Of a stretch of 64,000 nt of DNA, positions 25,068 through 34,363 are shown in pieces. Position 1 is the stretch's first letter, and every line of letters begins with the position of its first letter. This DNA is from Streptomyces roseolus. GTDB lineage: Bacteria; Actinomycetota; Actinomycetes; Streptomycetales; Streptomycetaceae. The stretch covers positions 62,001 to 126,000 of the forward strand of contig NZ_BMTV01000014.1 of the NCBI RefSeq assembly GCF_014649855.1, in the 5' to 3' direction. The notes beneath the pieces were generated by a model. The model was not told where the DNA came from. It ran no database searches and saw only the letters and a program-made list of their open reading frames with translations. Made by a program: the position numbers and the translations under genes.

Positions 25068-28000
25068 TCACCCGCCGGGAGCGCGGACCTCCTGGATCCT
25101 GCGTACGGCCGCCGGGTAGGGAAGCAGCTCGGCCAGGTGCGCGGCCTTCGCGAACGCCTCCTCCGCCTCCCCGGCGTCACCGCGCTCGGCGAGCGCGGCG
25201 GCATGGACGGTACGGGCCTCGGTCTCCGCGATCCGCTCTCCCGTCCGCGCCGCGCGCTCGGCCTCCGCCGCGGCCAGCGCGACCGCCCGGTCCGGCCGGC
25301 CGGCCGTCAGATGCGCCCACGCGGTGACGTGCGTGTGGCCCGTGACCTGACCGAGCAGCACCAGCGCCTCGTCGGGCCGGCCGGAGCGGACCAACCACTC
25401 GGCCTGCGCGGTGCGCGCCTCGTTCTCGGCCTGCCGGTCGGCGTTGTCCCGTGCCGCGGAGACGGCGGACCGGCACAGCTCCCCGGCGTCGCCGTCCCCG
25501 CCGCGCAACAGGACGCGTGCCAGGGCCACCCGCGCGTACGGGGTCGACCGGCCGAACGGAGCGCGCACGGCGGCCCGGGCCAGCTCGGCGGCCTGGGTCG
25601 TCTCCTCCAGCATGAGGTGCAGTTCGGCGAGGTTGGCCTGCTCGAAGGCGACGCCCGACCGGTCGCCGATCCGCTCGGAGAGGGCCAGGGCGCGCCGGCC
25701 GGTGGCGATGGCCTCGCGCAGCCGTCCGGACCGGCGGGCCTGCTCGCGCAGCACGGACAGCACCGAGCCCAGCAGCCAGGGTTCGCCGTACGCCTCGGCG
25801 TGCGGGAGCGCCTCCTCGGCCACCGGCCCCGCCTCGGCGAACCGCCCGGCCAGCGCCAGCGCCGTCGCCCGCAGGGAGAGGCTGCGGGCCAGCAGGGCCC
25901 GGCGCTCTGACCCCACGACCCGCTGCGCGCACGCGGTCGCCGCTTCGGCCGCGCTTCTCGCCTCCTCGTAGTGGCCCAGCACCAGAAAGGCCAGGGCGCG
26001 GCTGCCGTGGTGGGCGGCGGCGGACTCGGCCCTGACGCCGGCGGCCGGCGGCCGGGCGTCGAGCAGGTCGAGGCCCTCCCGGGCCTTGCGCATGCCGACG
26101 AGCACTTCCGCGAGGCGCCCGGTGGCCAGCACCAGGCCGTCCTCGTCACCGCGCCGGCGCAGGTCCGCCTCGGCCTCGCGCAGCACGGTCGCCGCCTCCT
26201 CGAAGCGGCCCATCCGCCGCAGCACCGCTCCGCGGTCGATGCGCGCCCAGGAGGCCTCGGCGGCCAGCGAGTCCAGACGGCCGGTCAGCTCCGCGTAGTA
26301 CCGGTCCGCGGTGTCGTTGGCGTACAGCGCCGCGGCGCGCTCGGCGGCCCGCCGCAGATACGCGGTGGCGCGCGGGTCGTCGGCCCGGGAGAGGTGCGCG
26401 GCGAGCGTGTCGACGGCGTCGGGGCGGCGTCGGCGCACGGCTTCGGCGTAGGCGGCGTGCAGCACCCGGCGGCGGGCGGCGGAGAGCCGTTCGTAGCAGG
26501 TCAGCCGGATGAGGGGGTGACGGAAGGCGAGACCGTCGACGGTACGGCCGTCGACAACGATGTCGCGCTCGGCGAGGACCGCCGCGGAGACGGCCGCCTC
26601 CGCTCCCGCGGCCGCCGCGGCGGCGGTGAGCCCGTCCCCGGGGGAGAGGACGCCGGGGGAGGGGGCCCCGGGGGAGACGGGGAGGGAGGAGACGACGTCC
26701 AGGACCTCGGACATCGCCGCGTGCCCCCCGGCGATGGCGACCACCTCGACGACGCCGCGCGCGACGGGCGCGAGCCGGGACAGGCGTCCCGCGACCAGCT
26801 CCCGCACGCCCCGGGGCGCCTCGCTCCCCCCGCCGTCCCTCAGCTCGCGGGCCAGCTCCAGCGTGAAGAGCGGATTGCCCAGCGACAGGTCCCAGACCCG
26901 TTCCGGCACCGGCGCTCCCGGCGGCAGACCGAGCACGTCGGCCGCGAGGGCCAGGCAGTCGTCCCGTACGAGACGGTCGAGGCCGACGTGCCGGGCCAGC
27001 CCCGCGCGCCGCAGGGAAGCGAGCACGGCCCGGCGGGGATCGTCCTCGGGAAGTTCCTCCGGGCGGTAGGTCACCGCGAAGCGCCACGCGCCGGCCGAGC
27101 GGCGGGCCAGGTGGCCGAGCAACTGGAAGGAGCCCGTGTCGGCGGCGTGCAGGTCGTCCAGGACGACGAGCACCGGCGCCGTCGCGGCGAGGTCGCGCAG
27201 CAGGGCGGCGGTGGCGGCGAAGAGGCGGTCGCGTTCCTCCTCGGGACTGCGGGCGGCGTCCGAGCCGGCGTGGCCGAGGGACGGCAGGAGCGCGGCGAGC
27301 TCCGGGTAGTCGGCCCCGGCACGGGCGCGTTCGGCGACCGGCCGGTCGGCGAGCCAGCCGTCGAGCGCCTCGACGAACGCCCCGTAGGGGGTGTGCCCCT
27401 CGGCGTCGTGACCGGCGCCCCACAGCACCACGGCGCCGTCCTCCGCGGCGCGCCGCGCGGCCTCCGTGACCAGCCGGGTCTTGCCGAGGCCCGCCTCCCC
27501 GCCGAGGAGCTGGACGGGACGCGCGTGGGGGGAGAGGAGTTCCGCGAGGGCGTTCGCGCGGCCGTGCAGCGGACCGGGCGGAGGCGTGCGGAGCGCGGGG
27601 GGCAGGGCGGTCCCGGACGGCCGGGCGGCGGGCCGTGCCCCGCCGCCCGGCCCGTCGAGGGCGAGGAGATGCAGCTGCTCGGTCCGCGGGCCGGGCCGGA
27701 TGCCCAGCTCGGCGTCGAGGGCCTCGCGGCAGGCGTGGAACTGCGCGATCGCCTGGCGCCGCAGTCCCTGCCGCAGATAGGCGCCGATCAGCAGCTGATG
27801 GGCGCGTTCCTCGGCGGGGCCGGCGAGGAGGACCTCCCGGGCCACGTCGGCCGCCTCCTGGGCGGCGCCCCTTTCCAGCAGCGCGGTCCCGTGCGCCAGC
27901 CGCAGCCGGTCGCGGAGCTCGCCGATCCGCCGCCGGCGCTCCCCGGCCCAGTCGGCGTACCGGTCCTCGGGCAGCAGCTCGCCGGTGAACGCGGCGAGGG

Positions 28001-28439
28001 CCTCGGCGAATCCGTCGGCGTGCCCCCGCTCCAGGGCCTCGGCGGCGAGCCGCTCGGCGTGGTCGACGTCGACCCATACGGTGGACGGCTCCAGCCGGAG
28101 CATGGCGCCGTCGCCGGTGAGGTACGAGGAGGCGGCGCGCGGCGCCAACTCCGGCTCCAGCGCGCGGCGGGCGGCGTGCAGGGCCACGCGCAGGCTCCCG
28201 AGGGCCGCCTTCCGGTCCGCGCCGGGCCAGCACGCCTCCATCGCCTGGTCGCGGTGGAGCCGGTGGTCGGGAGCGACGGCGAGCAGTTTGACCAGGGCCT
28301 GGGCACTGGGCCGGGGCCAGCGGTCGGCGAGCGGCGGACCGCCGTCACGGGTCGCCCGGAAGCCGCCGAGCAGGTGCAGACGGAGCAGCGGGGGCGGGGC
28401 GGACGGGCCGGTGGTGCTGGATGGGTGTGCCGTGTGCAT
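25068..28439 (-). CDS. Large BTAD/AfsR-like regulator with AAA ATPase and TPR domains
   Basis: 1,123-aa cytosolic regulator. Residues 15-105 form an OmpR-like winged helix (LLRLHLLGGFRATRDGGPPL; ALVKLLAVAPDHRLHRDQAM EACWPGA). Residues 110-255 are the BTAD all-helical domain ending YLRQGLRRQAIAQFHACREA. An ATPase follows, with Walker A LLGGEAGLGKTRLVTEA (about 308-324) and Walker B VLVVLDDLHAAD. The C-terminal 500 residues are TPR-like helical repeats. Such proteins often activate secondary-metabolite clusters, but no cluster adjoins. ATG at 28437-28439 has no RBS; TTAGTCT 10 nt upstream suggests a leaderless mRNA. An Ala/Gly/Pro-rich linker near residue 600 (LPVSPGAPSPGVLSPGDG) is low-complexity. 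Confidence 0.88.
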   Translation of the reverse strand: MHTAHPSSTTGPSAPPPLLRLHLLGGFRATRDGGPPLADRWPRPSAQALVKLLAVAPDHRLHRDQAMEACWPGADRKAALGSLRVALHAARRALEPELAPRAASSYLTGDGAMLRLEPSTVWVDVDHAERLAAEALERGHADGFAEALAAFTGELLPEDRYADWAGERRRRIGELRDRLRLAHGTALLERGAAQEAADVAREVLLAGPAEERAHQLLIGAYLRQGLRRQAIAQFHACREALDAELGIRPGPRTEQLHLLALDGPGGGARPAARPSGTALPPALRTPPPGPLHGRANALAELLSPHARPVQLLGGEAGLGKTRLVTEAARRAAEDGAVVLWGAGHDAEGHTPYGAFVEALDGWLADRPVAERARAGADYPELAALLPSLGHAGSDAARSPEEERDRLFAATAALLRDLAATAPVLVVLDDLHAADTGSFQLLGHLARRSAGAWRFAVTYRPEELPEDDPRRAVLASLRRAGLARHVGLDRLVRDDCLALAADVLGLPPGAPVPERVWDLSLGNPLFTLELARELRDGGGSEAPRGVRELVAGRLSRLAPVARGVVEVVAIAGGHAAMSEVLDVVSSLPVSPGAPSPGVLSPGDGLTAAAAAAGAEAAVSAAVLAERDIVVDGRTVDGLAFRHPLIRLTCYERLSAARRRVLHAAYAEAVRRRRPDAVDTLAAHLSRADDPRATAYLRRAAERAAALYANDTADRYYAELTGRLDSLAAEASWARIDRGAVLRRMGRFEEAATVLREAEADLRRRGDEDGLVLATGRLAEVLVGMRKAREGLDLLDARPPAAGVRAESAAAHHGSRALAFLVLGHYEEARSAAEAATACAQRVVGSERRALLARSLSLRATALALAGRFAEAGPVAEEALPHAEAYGEPWLLGSVLSVLREQARRSGRLREAIATGRRALALSERIGDRSGVAFEQANLAELHLMLEETTQAAELARAAVRAPFGRSTPYARVALARVLLRGGDGDAGELCRSAVSAARDNADRQAENEARTAQAEWLVRSGRPDEALVLLGQVTGHTHVTAWAHLTAGRPDRAVALAAAEAERAARTGERIAETEARTVHAAALAERGDAGEAEEAFAKAAHLAELLPYPAAVRRIQEVRAPGG

Positions 28440-28758
28440 GAGGCGCAACAGACTAACGCCCGCTCCTGTGCGGACGTGCGCGGGCCTCCGGGCCGCGAGC
28501 CGGTCCGCCGTGCGCGCGGGTGCGTACGCGTCGTTCCCGCGGCGACGCGGCGCCCGCGGCGGCGGCGGGGCGGCTGCGGCGCCGCGGGGCATCCGCGCGC
28601 GCCGCGGCCGTCCGAGGGGCCGGGCGCCCGTCCTCGCATGCCCGACATCGATCCGGACGGGTGAGGGGCGAGGGGCGGGGCGCGGGGGAGAGGGGTGAGG
28701 TGCGGGCCACGGCCTTGCCGCAGGCAGGCCCGGGCAGGTGGGCGGAGGCCGGCGGACG
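28440..28758. other. GC-rich gap between regulator and secreted-protein operon
   Basis: No gene seen. It holds the presumed promoter of the BTAD regulator (TTAGTCT near 28450-28456 on the minus strand) and ends at the terminator of the FG-GAP gene. Confidence 0.5.
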
Positions 28759-28787
28759 GGCGGGCCGCAGAGGATCTGCGGCCCGCC
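28759..28787 (-). terminator. Perfect 12-bp terminator stem after the FG-GAP gene
   Basis: GGCGGGCCGCAG (28759-28770) and CTGCGGCCCGCC (28776-28787) pair fully over a 5-base loop. The stem begins 3 bases after the stop codon of the minus-strand FG-GAP gene. Confidence 0.8.
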
Positions 28788-28790
28788 GGA

Positions 28791-31769
28791 TCAGGCGTTG
28801 TCGATGGTCAGCGTGATCATCGAGCGGAGCGCGGTGTACGAGCCGATCACCGCGTTGCCGACGAGGGCGGCGCTGCGGTCCGCCCCGTAGCCGTCCCAGT
28901 TCAGCAGGACGACCTCCTCGCGCCCGTCGCCGTCGAGGTCGGCGGCGAGGAACTCGCGTGCCCCCAGGGCGCCGTAGGAGGCGGCGGAGGCCGGGTAGTG
29001 GACGCCGGACGTGAGGATCGACGCGTCGTAGACCGAGGCGAAGGTCTCGCCGCCCGCCACGACGAGGCGCCGGCCCTCCGGGCCCGTGACCAGGGCGCTG
29101 CTGCGGATCTCGGAGAGCGTGAGGACCTGCTGACAGGCCGTCGGGTCGCCCGCGTAGGTCCGCAGGGAGACGAGGCTGCTGCCGATCAGGCCCTCGGGGG
29201 CCGTGTACCAGTTGGCGAGGGTGGCGTAGCCGCCCGCCCTGGACTCGTGCAGCACCTCGCCGGTGCGGCTGTCGCGGATCTGGACCATGATGGCCAGCTG
29301 GTTCGGCGGGGTCTGCGCGGAGTCGCCGCGGACCACGTAGGTGAAGACCACCGCGTGACCGTCGGCGTAGGGGATGCCGGGGCCGGCGAAGGTGCCGGCG
29401 CGCAGCGGGATGCCCAGCACGGCGCCGGTGGTGCCGGTGGCGGGTGCCTTCTGGGCGAACGACCAGGCGACCGAACCGTCCGCGCCGTTCAGACCGACCC
29501 CTCCCACGGGGACGCCGGCGCTCGCCGGGTCCATGCCGCGGGTCTGGTACTGGGCGTAGACCTTGCCCTCGGAGGCCGACAGGTCGGCGAAGGCCGGGGT
29601 GCCGATCTCCGCCGGGACGGACCACTCCCACTTCAGGGCGCCGGTGCCCTCGTACGCGCGGACCTTGTCGGTGGCCACGGCCACCTCGGCGGCGCCGTCG
29701 CCGTCGAGGTCGGAGGCGACGACGTTGCGGACGTACTCGCCACCGCCGTCGATGGTGGTGAGCACCTTGCCCGTGGTGGCGTCCACGATCGCGGCCGCAG
29801 TGTCGGCGGCGACGACGAGTTCGTGGTCGCCGTCACCGTCGGTGTCGGCCTTGACGATCTGGTTGACCTGCCCGGGCAGGGTGGCGGTCCACAGCGGCTT
29901 CGGCGTGCCCGAGACCGTCGAGGGGCCGTCGTAGGCGAACAGGCCCCGGGAGACGCCGCCGACGACGACGTCCTGCTTCCGGTCGCCGGTGACGTCGAGC
30001 GCCACGGCCGAGGAGACCGGGCCCTGCAGGGGCGTGAGGCTCTCCTCCTTGCCGTTGGCGAGGTTGTAGACGTGGATGTTCTGGTGGGTGTCGACGGTCC
30101 GCAGGCGCCGGCCGCCGTCCTTCGCGTACGCCTGCGCGCCGATCTGCGCGCCGACGATCCCGCGCTTCTCCCACTTCACGGCACCGTTGTTGCCGGCGAG
30201 GACCGCGAGGCGGGCGTGGTGGGCGCCGCCGCGGTTGGCGGCGACGGTGGAGTTCCGGTCGTCGAGGTACGAGGCGACGATCCTGCCGTCGACGGCCCGG
30301 AGGTCCCACGGGATGCCGGCGTCGGCGCCGCTGTTCTCGGACGGCTTGACCGTGCGGGCCCACAGCGGGGACGCGTCGTCGCCGTTCAGCGCGCGCACGC
30401 TGCTGGAGTCGAGGAACGGTCCCGAGCTGGAGAGCGTGGCCTCGGCGACGGTGTACTCCGGCTTGTCGTCCCCCTGGACGTCGGCGATCTCCATCGCCGT
30501 GGCCACGGCGTTGACGCGGGTGCCGAGGCCGGTGCGGCCGCCGTCGGCGAGGGCGTACCCGGCGATCTCGTACGTCATGCCCTCGCTGTAGTCCGACTGT
30601 TCCAGGGCGACGATCCGGCCGCGGGAGTCGTCGAGGCGCAGCTGGCGGACGTAGTTCCGGCCCGACTTCTCCCAGCGGACGCTGCCGTCCGCCGTGTCGA
30701 TCAGCAGGGTGTGGCCGCTGGGGGTGAGGCCGGGGGCGTAGCGGCGGGACTGGTTCCAGGAGGCCGCCAGCAGGCCGTCGCCGATCGGTTCCAGGGAGCC
30801 CCAGGCGACGCCGGTGTAGGTGCCCGCGTCGTACGTCCACGTGTCGGCCGGGGTGAGCCGGCCGTCGGCGTAGGAGAAGCGGATGCCGTGGAGCGTGGTC
30901 TTCGAGCCGGCCGGGGAGTTGACGTTGTAGAACGGCGAGTCCGCGACCACGAGGGTCTCGCCGACGAGCTTGACGTTGTACGCGCCGGCGTACAGCTTCG
31001 ACCACAGGGTCCTGCCGGTGGAGCCGTCGAGCACCGTGACGAAGGTGCCGTTGGGCAGGGTCGATCCCGGCGAGGTGAACGGCCGGTAGGGGAGCACGCC
31101 GACCTTGGCGGTGAAGACGATGTCGTCGACGCCGTCGCCGGTCAGGTCCCCGGTCGCGTAGCCGTCGTCGGAGGACGCGTCGAAGGGGCTGACGGCGTTG
31201 AAGCCCATGACGACCGCCGCGGGGTACGGCTCCTTCGCCGCCCGGGGGGTCGGGGTGACCTGCCAGTCCGTGTGCAGCGAGGCGGAGTCCCGCTTCCACA
31301 GCCGCTTGCCGTCGGCGCTCATGCGCTGGAGGACGCCCAGCGCGTGGACGGTGAAGTAGTCGCCGTCGGTCCCGCCGACCGCGATCGTGCGGGCGGCGCC
31401 CTGGACGCCCTCGACGGCCGAGCGGCGGGTCATCTTGAGGGCGCCGGATGCGGCGGCCGTGCCCGTGCCGGCGGCCGTCCCCGTCCCCGTACCCGTGCCG
31501 GCGGCCGTGTCCGTGTCGGAGCTCTCGGCGGCCTCCTGCTCGGCGGTCTCCTGCGCGCCCCGGGCGGTGTCCAGCGCGTCGAGGCCGTTGGCCCCGTCGC
31601 CGTACACGTCGGGCTGGAAGCGTCCGGCCAGCTTCTCCGCCTGGGTGTCGGTCAGGGTCAGGAGCCCGGAGTCGTCGGCCTGGGCGGCGACCGGGGCGGC
31701 GCTGAGGGCCAGTCCGGCGGCGACCAGGACGGAGGCGAGGCGCAGGCCCCGTCGGTTGATGCTGCTCAT
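28791..31769 (-). CDS. Secreted FG-GAP/VCBS-repeat beta-propeller protein
   Basis: 992-aa exported protein. A signal peptide (residues 1-32, VLVAAGLALSAAPVAAQA) precedes an Ala/Gly/Thr repeat linker (AAGTGTGTGTAAGTGTAAAS) and a large propeller region with Ca-binding FG-GAP-type turns DLTGDGVDDIVF, DVTGDRKQDVVV, DTDGDGDHELVV, DLDGDGAAEVAV and DLDGDGREEVVL. It ends in ITLTIDNA. Such proteins usually bind ligands or partner proteins outside the cell. Its ATG overlaps the TGA of the upstream subtilase gene (TGATG), so the two are translated together and the products may act as a pair. A strong terminator follows. Catalytic motifs were not seen. Confidence 0.85.
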   Translation of the reverse strand: MSSINRRGLRLASVLVAAGLALSAAPVAAQADDSGLLTLTDTQAEKLAGRFQPDVYGDGANGLDALDTARGAQETAEQEAAESSDTDTAAGTGTGTGTAAGTGTAAASGALKMTRRSAVEGVQGAARTIAVGGTDGDYFTVHALGVLQRMSADGKRLWKRDSASLHTDWQVTPTPRAAKEPYPAAVVMGFNAVSPFDASSDDGYATGDLTGDGVDDIVFTAKVGVLPYRPFTSPGSTLPNGTFVTVLDGSTGRTLWSKLYAGAYNVKLVGETLVVADSPFYNVNSPAGSKTTLHGIRFSYADGRLTPADTWTYDAGTYTGVAWGSLEPIGDGLLAASWNQSRRYAPGLTPSGHTLLIDTADGSVRWEKSGRNYVRQLRLDDSRGRIVALEQSDYSEGMTYEIAGYALADGGRTGLGTRVNAVATAMEIADVQGDDKPEYTVAEATLSSSGPFLDSSSVRALNGDDASPLWARTVKPSENSGADAGIPWDLRAVDGRIVASYLDDRNSTVAANRGGAHHARLAVLAGNNGAVKWEKRGIVGAQIGAQAYAKDGGRRLRTVDTHQNIHVYNLANGKEESLTPLQGPVSSAVALDVTGDRKQDVVVGGVSRGLFAYDGPSTVSGTPKPLWTATLPGQVNQIVKADTDGDGDHELVVAADTAAAIVDATTGKVLTTIDGGGEYVRNVVASDLDGDGAAEVAVATDKVRAYEGTGALKWEWSVPAEIGTPAFADLSASEGKVYAQYQTRGMDPASAGVPVGGVGLNGADGSVAWSFAQKAPATGTTGAVLGIPLRAGTFAGPGIPYADGHAVVFTYVVRGDSAQTPPNQLAIMVQIRDSRTGEVLHESRAGGYATLANWYTAPEGLIGSSLVSLRTYAGDPTACQQVLTLSEIRSSALVTGPEGRRLVVAGGETFASVYDASILTSGVHYPASAASYGALGAREFLAADLDGDGREEVVLLNWDGYGADRSAALVGNAVIGSYTALRSMITLTIDNA

Positions 31770-34363
31770 CACGCGCCCTTCGGGGTGAAGCGGATTGCGG
31801 TGGCGTCGCTGAGGACGGCGGAGTCGAAGGAGTGGCCGAGGCCGTCGGTGCCGGCCTGGTTCTCGATGCCGGTGGTGGCCGACGCGCCTCGCTGGAGCGG
31901 GTTCGAGCCGATCCCCTTGTACTGGAGGGTGACGGCGCCGCTCGCCTCGTCGAAGACGGCCTCGAAGGAGATCCGGACCGTGGGGGCGGCGACGAAGGCC
32001 GCGTCGTTCCAGACGATCGCGAAGCGACGGGCGCCGGGGGAGCCGGTGGTGGCGGTCCGGACGCTGGACTTCCGGTCCAGGACCAGGTCGTCCCAGAAGG
32101 CGGCGACGACGCCGTCGGGCTGCGCGGCGCCGGGCAGAGCGGTGTTCTTGTAGTCGCCCAGGCGCGGGGCCAGGAAGTTGACCAGGCCGTTGGTGGTGAC
32201 CGACGCGCTGGTGTACGTGGTGTCGTGGAAGCGCACCGGGAAGGGCAGCGTCACGGTGGCCGCGTCCTCGTCACCGGTGAGCGGGATCTTGGTGCTGCCC
32301 GCGATCCAGGAGGAGGCGACCGGAGCGCAGCTGTAGGTGCCGGCCGTGTCGGTGCGGTTCGGCAGCCGCACGGTGGCGGTCTCGTCCCCGTCGATCGTCA
32401 GGGGCCGGGCGTAGGAGCCGTTGCACTTCACCGGGGCGGCGGGGGCGGCGGTGAGGGTGAAGGAGCCCTCGGCGACGTCCGGGACGGTGAAGCGGCCGGT
32501 GGCGTCGGTGGTGACGGAGGGGACGGGGGTGCCCGCGACCTTCACGGTGGCGCCGGGAAGCGGTTTGCCGGTGACGTCGAGGACGGTGCCGGTGACGGCG
32601 TGGTGCGGGACGACGCCGAGAGCGAAGTCCTTCGTCGTGTCGCCCCCCGCGGAGACCTCGTACCCCGACTCGCCGGCGGTGGCGTAGCCGTAGCCGCTCA
32701 GCGTCAGGGAGTAGGTGCCGGCGGGCAGGGTCAGCCGGTACGAACCGTCGGCGGTGGTCGTCACGGAGCGGGTGACGGCGTCGCCGGCCGCCTTGACGGT
32801 GATGGTGCCGATCCCCGTGCCGGTGGCCCTGTCGGTGACGCGGCCGGTGACGACGGCCGCGGTGTGCGGGGCGGCGTCGACGGCGCCCAGGACGTCGAGC
32901 CTGCCCTCGCCCCAGACGTTGTTCATGTCGGCGGTGCCGCCGCAGTGGGTGTCGTCCACGTCATGGGCGGCGTCGTTCAGCAGCTCGCGGGTGGCGTCGA
33001 TGTTCCCGACCAGCGAGGGAGCCTCGGACCAGAGCAGCGCGACGGCGCCCGCGACGTGCGGGGTGGCCATCGACGTGCCGTTGATGGTGTTGTACGTCGA
33101 GCCGGGCCAGGTGGAGCGGATGTCGACGCCCGGGGCGGAGATGTTCGGCTTCGCCGAGCCGTCGACCGAGGAGGGGCCGAAGCCGGAGAAGGAGGCGATC
33201 TTTCCGGTGGAGTCGTAGGCGCCGACGCCGTAGGCCGGAGCCTGCGCGCCGGGGGCGTGGGCGGTGGAGCAGGTCACGCCGTCGCCGTCGTTGCCGGCCG
33301 CGAAGGCCTCGAAGATGCCGGCGGAGTTCCACGCCTCGACGATGTCCTGGTAGAAGGTGGTGTTGCCGCCGCCCCAGGAGTTGTTGACGATGTCGGGGGC
33401 GAGGTCCGGGCGCGGGTTCTGCCCGTTGCGGTCCGTCGGCGCGAGGATCCACTGCCCGGCGGCGAGCAGCGACGCGTCCGAGCAGGACCTGGACTCGCAG
33501 CCCTTGGCCGCGATCCAGGTCGCGCCGGGCGCGACGCCGACGCCGCCGGAGGCGACCATGGTGCCCATGGTGTGGGTGCCGTGGCCGTTGTTGTCGCACG
33601 GCGTCCCGGAGGCGCCGCACTGCCCCGTCGGGTCGTACCAGTTGTAGTCGTGGGCGAAGGCGCCGTTGCCCAGGTTGCCGCGGTAGTTGCCGACGAGCGC
33701 CGGATGGTCGTACTGCACGCCCGAGTCGATGTTGGCGATGACGACGCCCTCGCCGCGGTCGCCGTACTGGTCCCACACCTGGTCGGCCTTGACGTCCGCG
33801 ATTCCCCACTCCGGCGTGACGGCACCGGGCGCGTCGGCGGCGACGGTGTTCCCGGAGGCGGAGGCGGAGGCGGAGGCGGACGCGGTGGCGGTGGCGGCCT
33901 CGACCGCGTCGAGCCGGTACGTCCGCTCCTTCACGAGGCGCGCCACGTCCGCGCGGGCGGCGAGCGCCTCGACGACGTTCTTGTCGTCGGTGGTCACCAG
34001 CAGGGCGTTCGCGATCCAGTAGGGCTCGTACCCGACCTTCTTGCGGTCCAGGAACGAGCGCAGCGGCCTCTGGCTGTCCGCGGCCTCGGTCCTGAGCGCC
34101 TCGAAGGCGGCCTTCGCGCGGGCGCCGTGACCCTTCGCCTTCTTCGCGGCGGACAGGTCGGCCTGGTCCTTCAGGACGACGAAGAACCGTGACCGCTCAC
34201 CGGCGGAGACGGCGTCGAGCACGGCGGCGTCGACCTGCGCCCGACCGGGGGAGGAGGCGGCGGCGGACGGGGGGAGCACGCCGGCCGAGCCGCCGAGCAC
34301 GGCCACGAGGGCGACCGCCGCCCACGCGCTGCCCCGGCGCCGGGGTGTGCGGGAGACATTCAT
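31769..34363 (-). CDS. Secreted subtilisin-like serine protease (S8) with carboxypeptidase-regulatory-like domains
   Basis: 864-aa exported protease. Signal peptide at residues 1-38, an I9-type propeptide (RFFVVLKDQADLSAAKKAKG ... VEALAARADVARLVKERTYR), a Ser/Ala repeat linker (TATASASASASASG), then the subtilase domain with a full triad: Asp in IANIDSGVQYDH (about 211), His in NGHGTHTMG (about 261) and Ser in GTSMATPHVAG (about 429). After residue 500 come two carboxypeptidase-regulatory-like beta domains (VTGRVTDRATGTGIGTITVK; VTGTVLDVTGKPLPGATVKV) and a final beta domain ending FTPKGA. Likely self-processing and cell-wall or matrix associated. First gene of a two-gene unit, overlapping the FG-GAP gene by TGATG. 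Confidence 0.93.
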   Translation of the reverse strand: MNVSRTPRRRGSAWAAVALVAVLGGSAGVLPPSAAASSPGRAQVDAAVLDAVSAGERSRFFVVLKDQADLSAAKKAKGHGARAKAAFEALRTEAADSQRPLRSFLDRKKVGYEPYWIANALLVTTDDKNVVEALAARADVARLVKERTYRLDAVEAATATASASASASASGNTVAADAPGAVTPEWGIADVKADQVWDQYGDRGEGVVIANIDSGVQYDHPALVGNYRGNLGNGAFAHDYNWYDPTGQCGASGTPCDNNGHGTHTMGTMVASGGVGVAPGATWIAAKGCESRSCSDASLLAAGQWILAPTDRNGQNPRPDLAPDIVNNSWGGGNTTFYQDIVEAWNSAGIFEAFAAGNDGDGVTCSTAHAPGAQAPAYGVGAYDSTGKIASFSGFGPSSVDGSAKPNISAPGVDIRSTWPGSTYNTINGTSMATPHVAGAVALLWSEAPSLVGNIDATRELLNDAAHDVDDTHCGGTADMNNVWGEGRLDVLGAVDAAPHTAAVVTGRVTDRATGTGIGTITVKAAGDAVTRSVTTTADGSYRLTLPAGTYSLTLSGYGYATAGESGYEVSAGGDTTKDFALGVVPHHAVTGTVLDVTGKPLPGATVKVAGTPVPSVTTDATGRFTVPDVAEGSFTLTAAPAAPVKCNGSYARPLTIDGDETATVRLPNRTDTAGTYSCAPVASSWIAGSTKIPLTGDEDAATVTLPFPVRFHDTTYTSASVTTNGLVNFLAPRLGDYKNTALPGAAQPDGVVAAFWDDLVLDRKSSVRTATTGSPGARRFAIVWNDAAFVAAPTVRISFEAVFDEASGAVTLQYKGIGSNPLQRGASATTGIENQAGTDGLGHSFDSAVLSDATAIRFTPKGA

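Noticed and set aside
25971..28664. 897-codon plus-strand frame opposite the BTAD regulator
   Set aside because: Composition is that of antisense GC-rich DNA and the minus strand carries recognisable domains throughout.
28695..32153. 1,152-codon plus-strand frame opposite the FG-GAP and protease genes
   Set aside because: No motif, no RBS, and both real genes on the other strand have signal peptides and conserved motifs.
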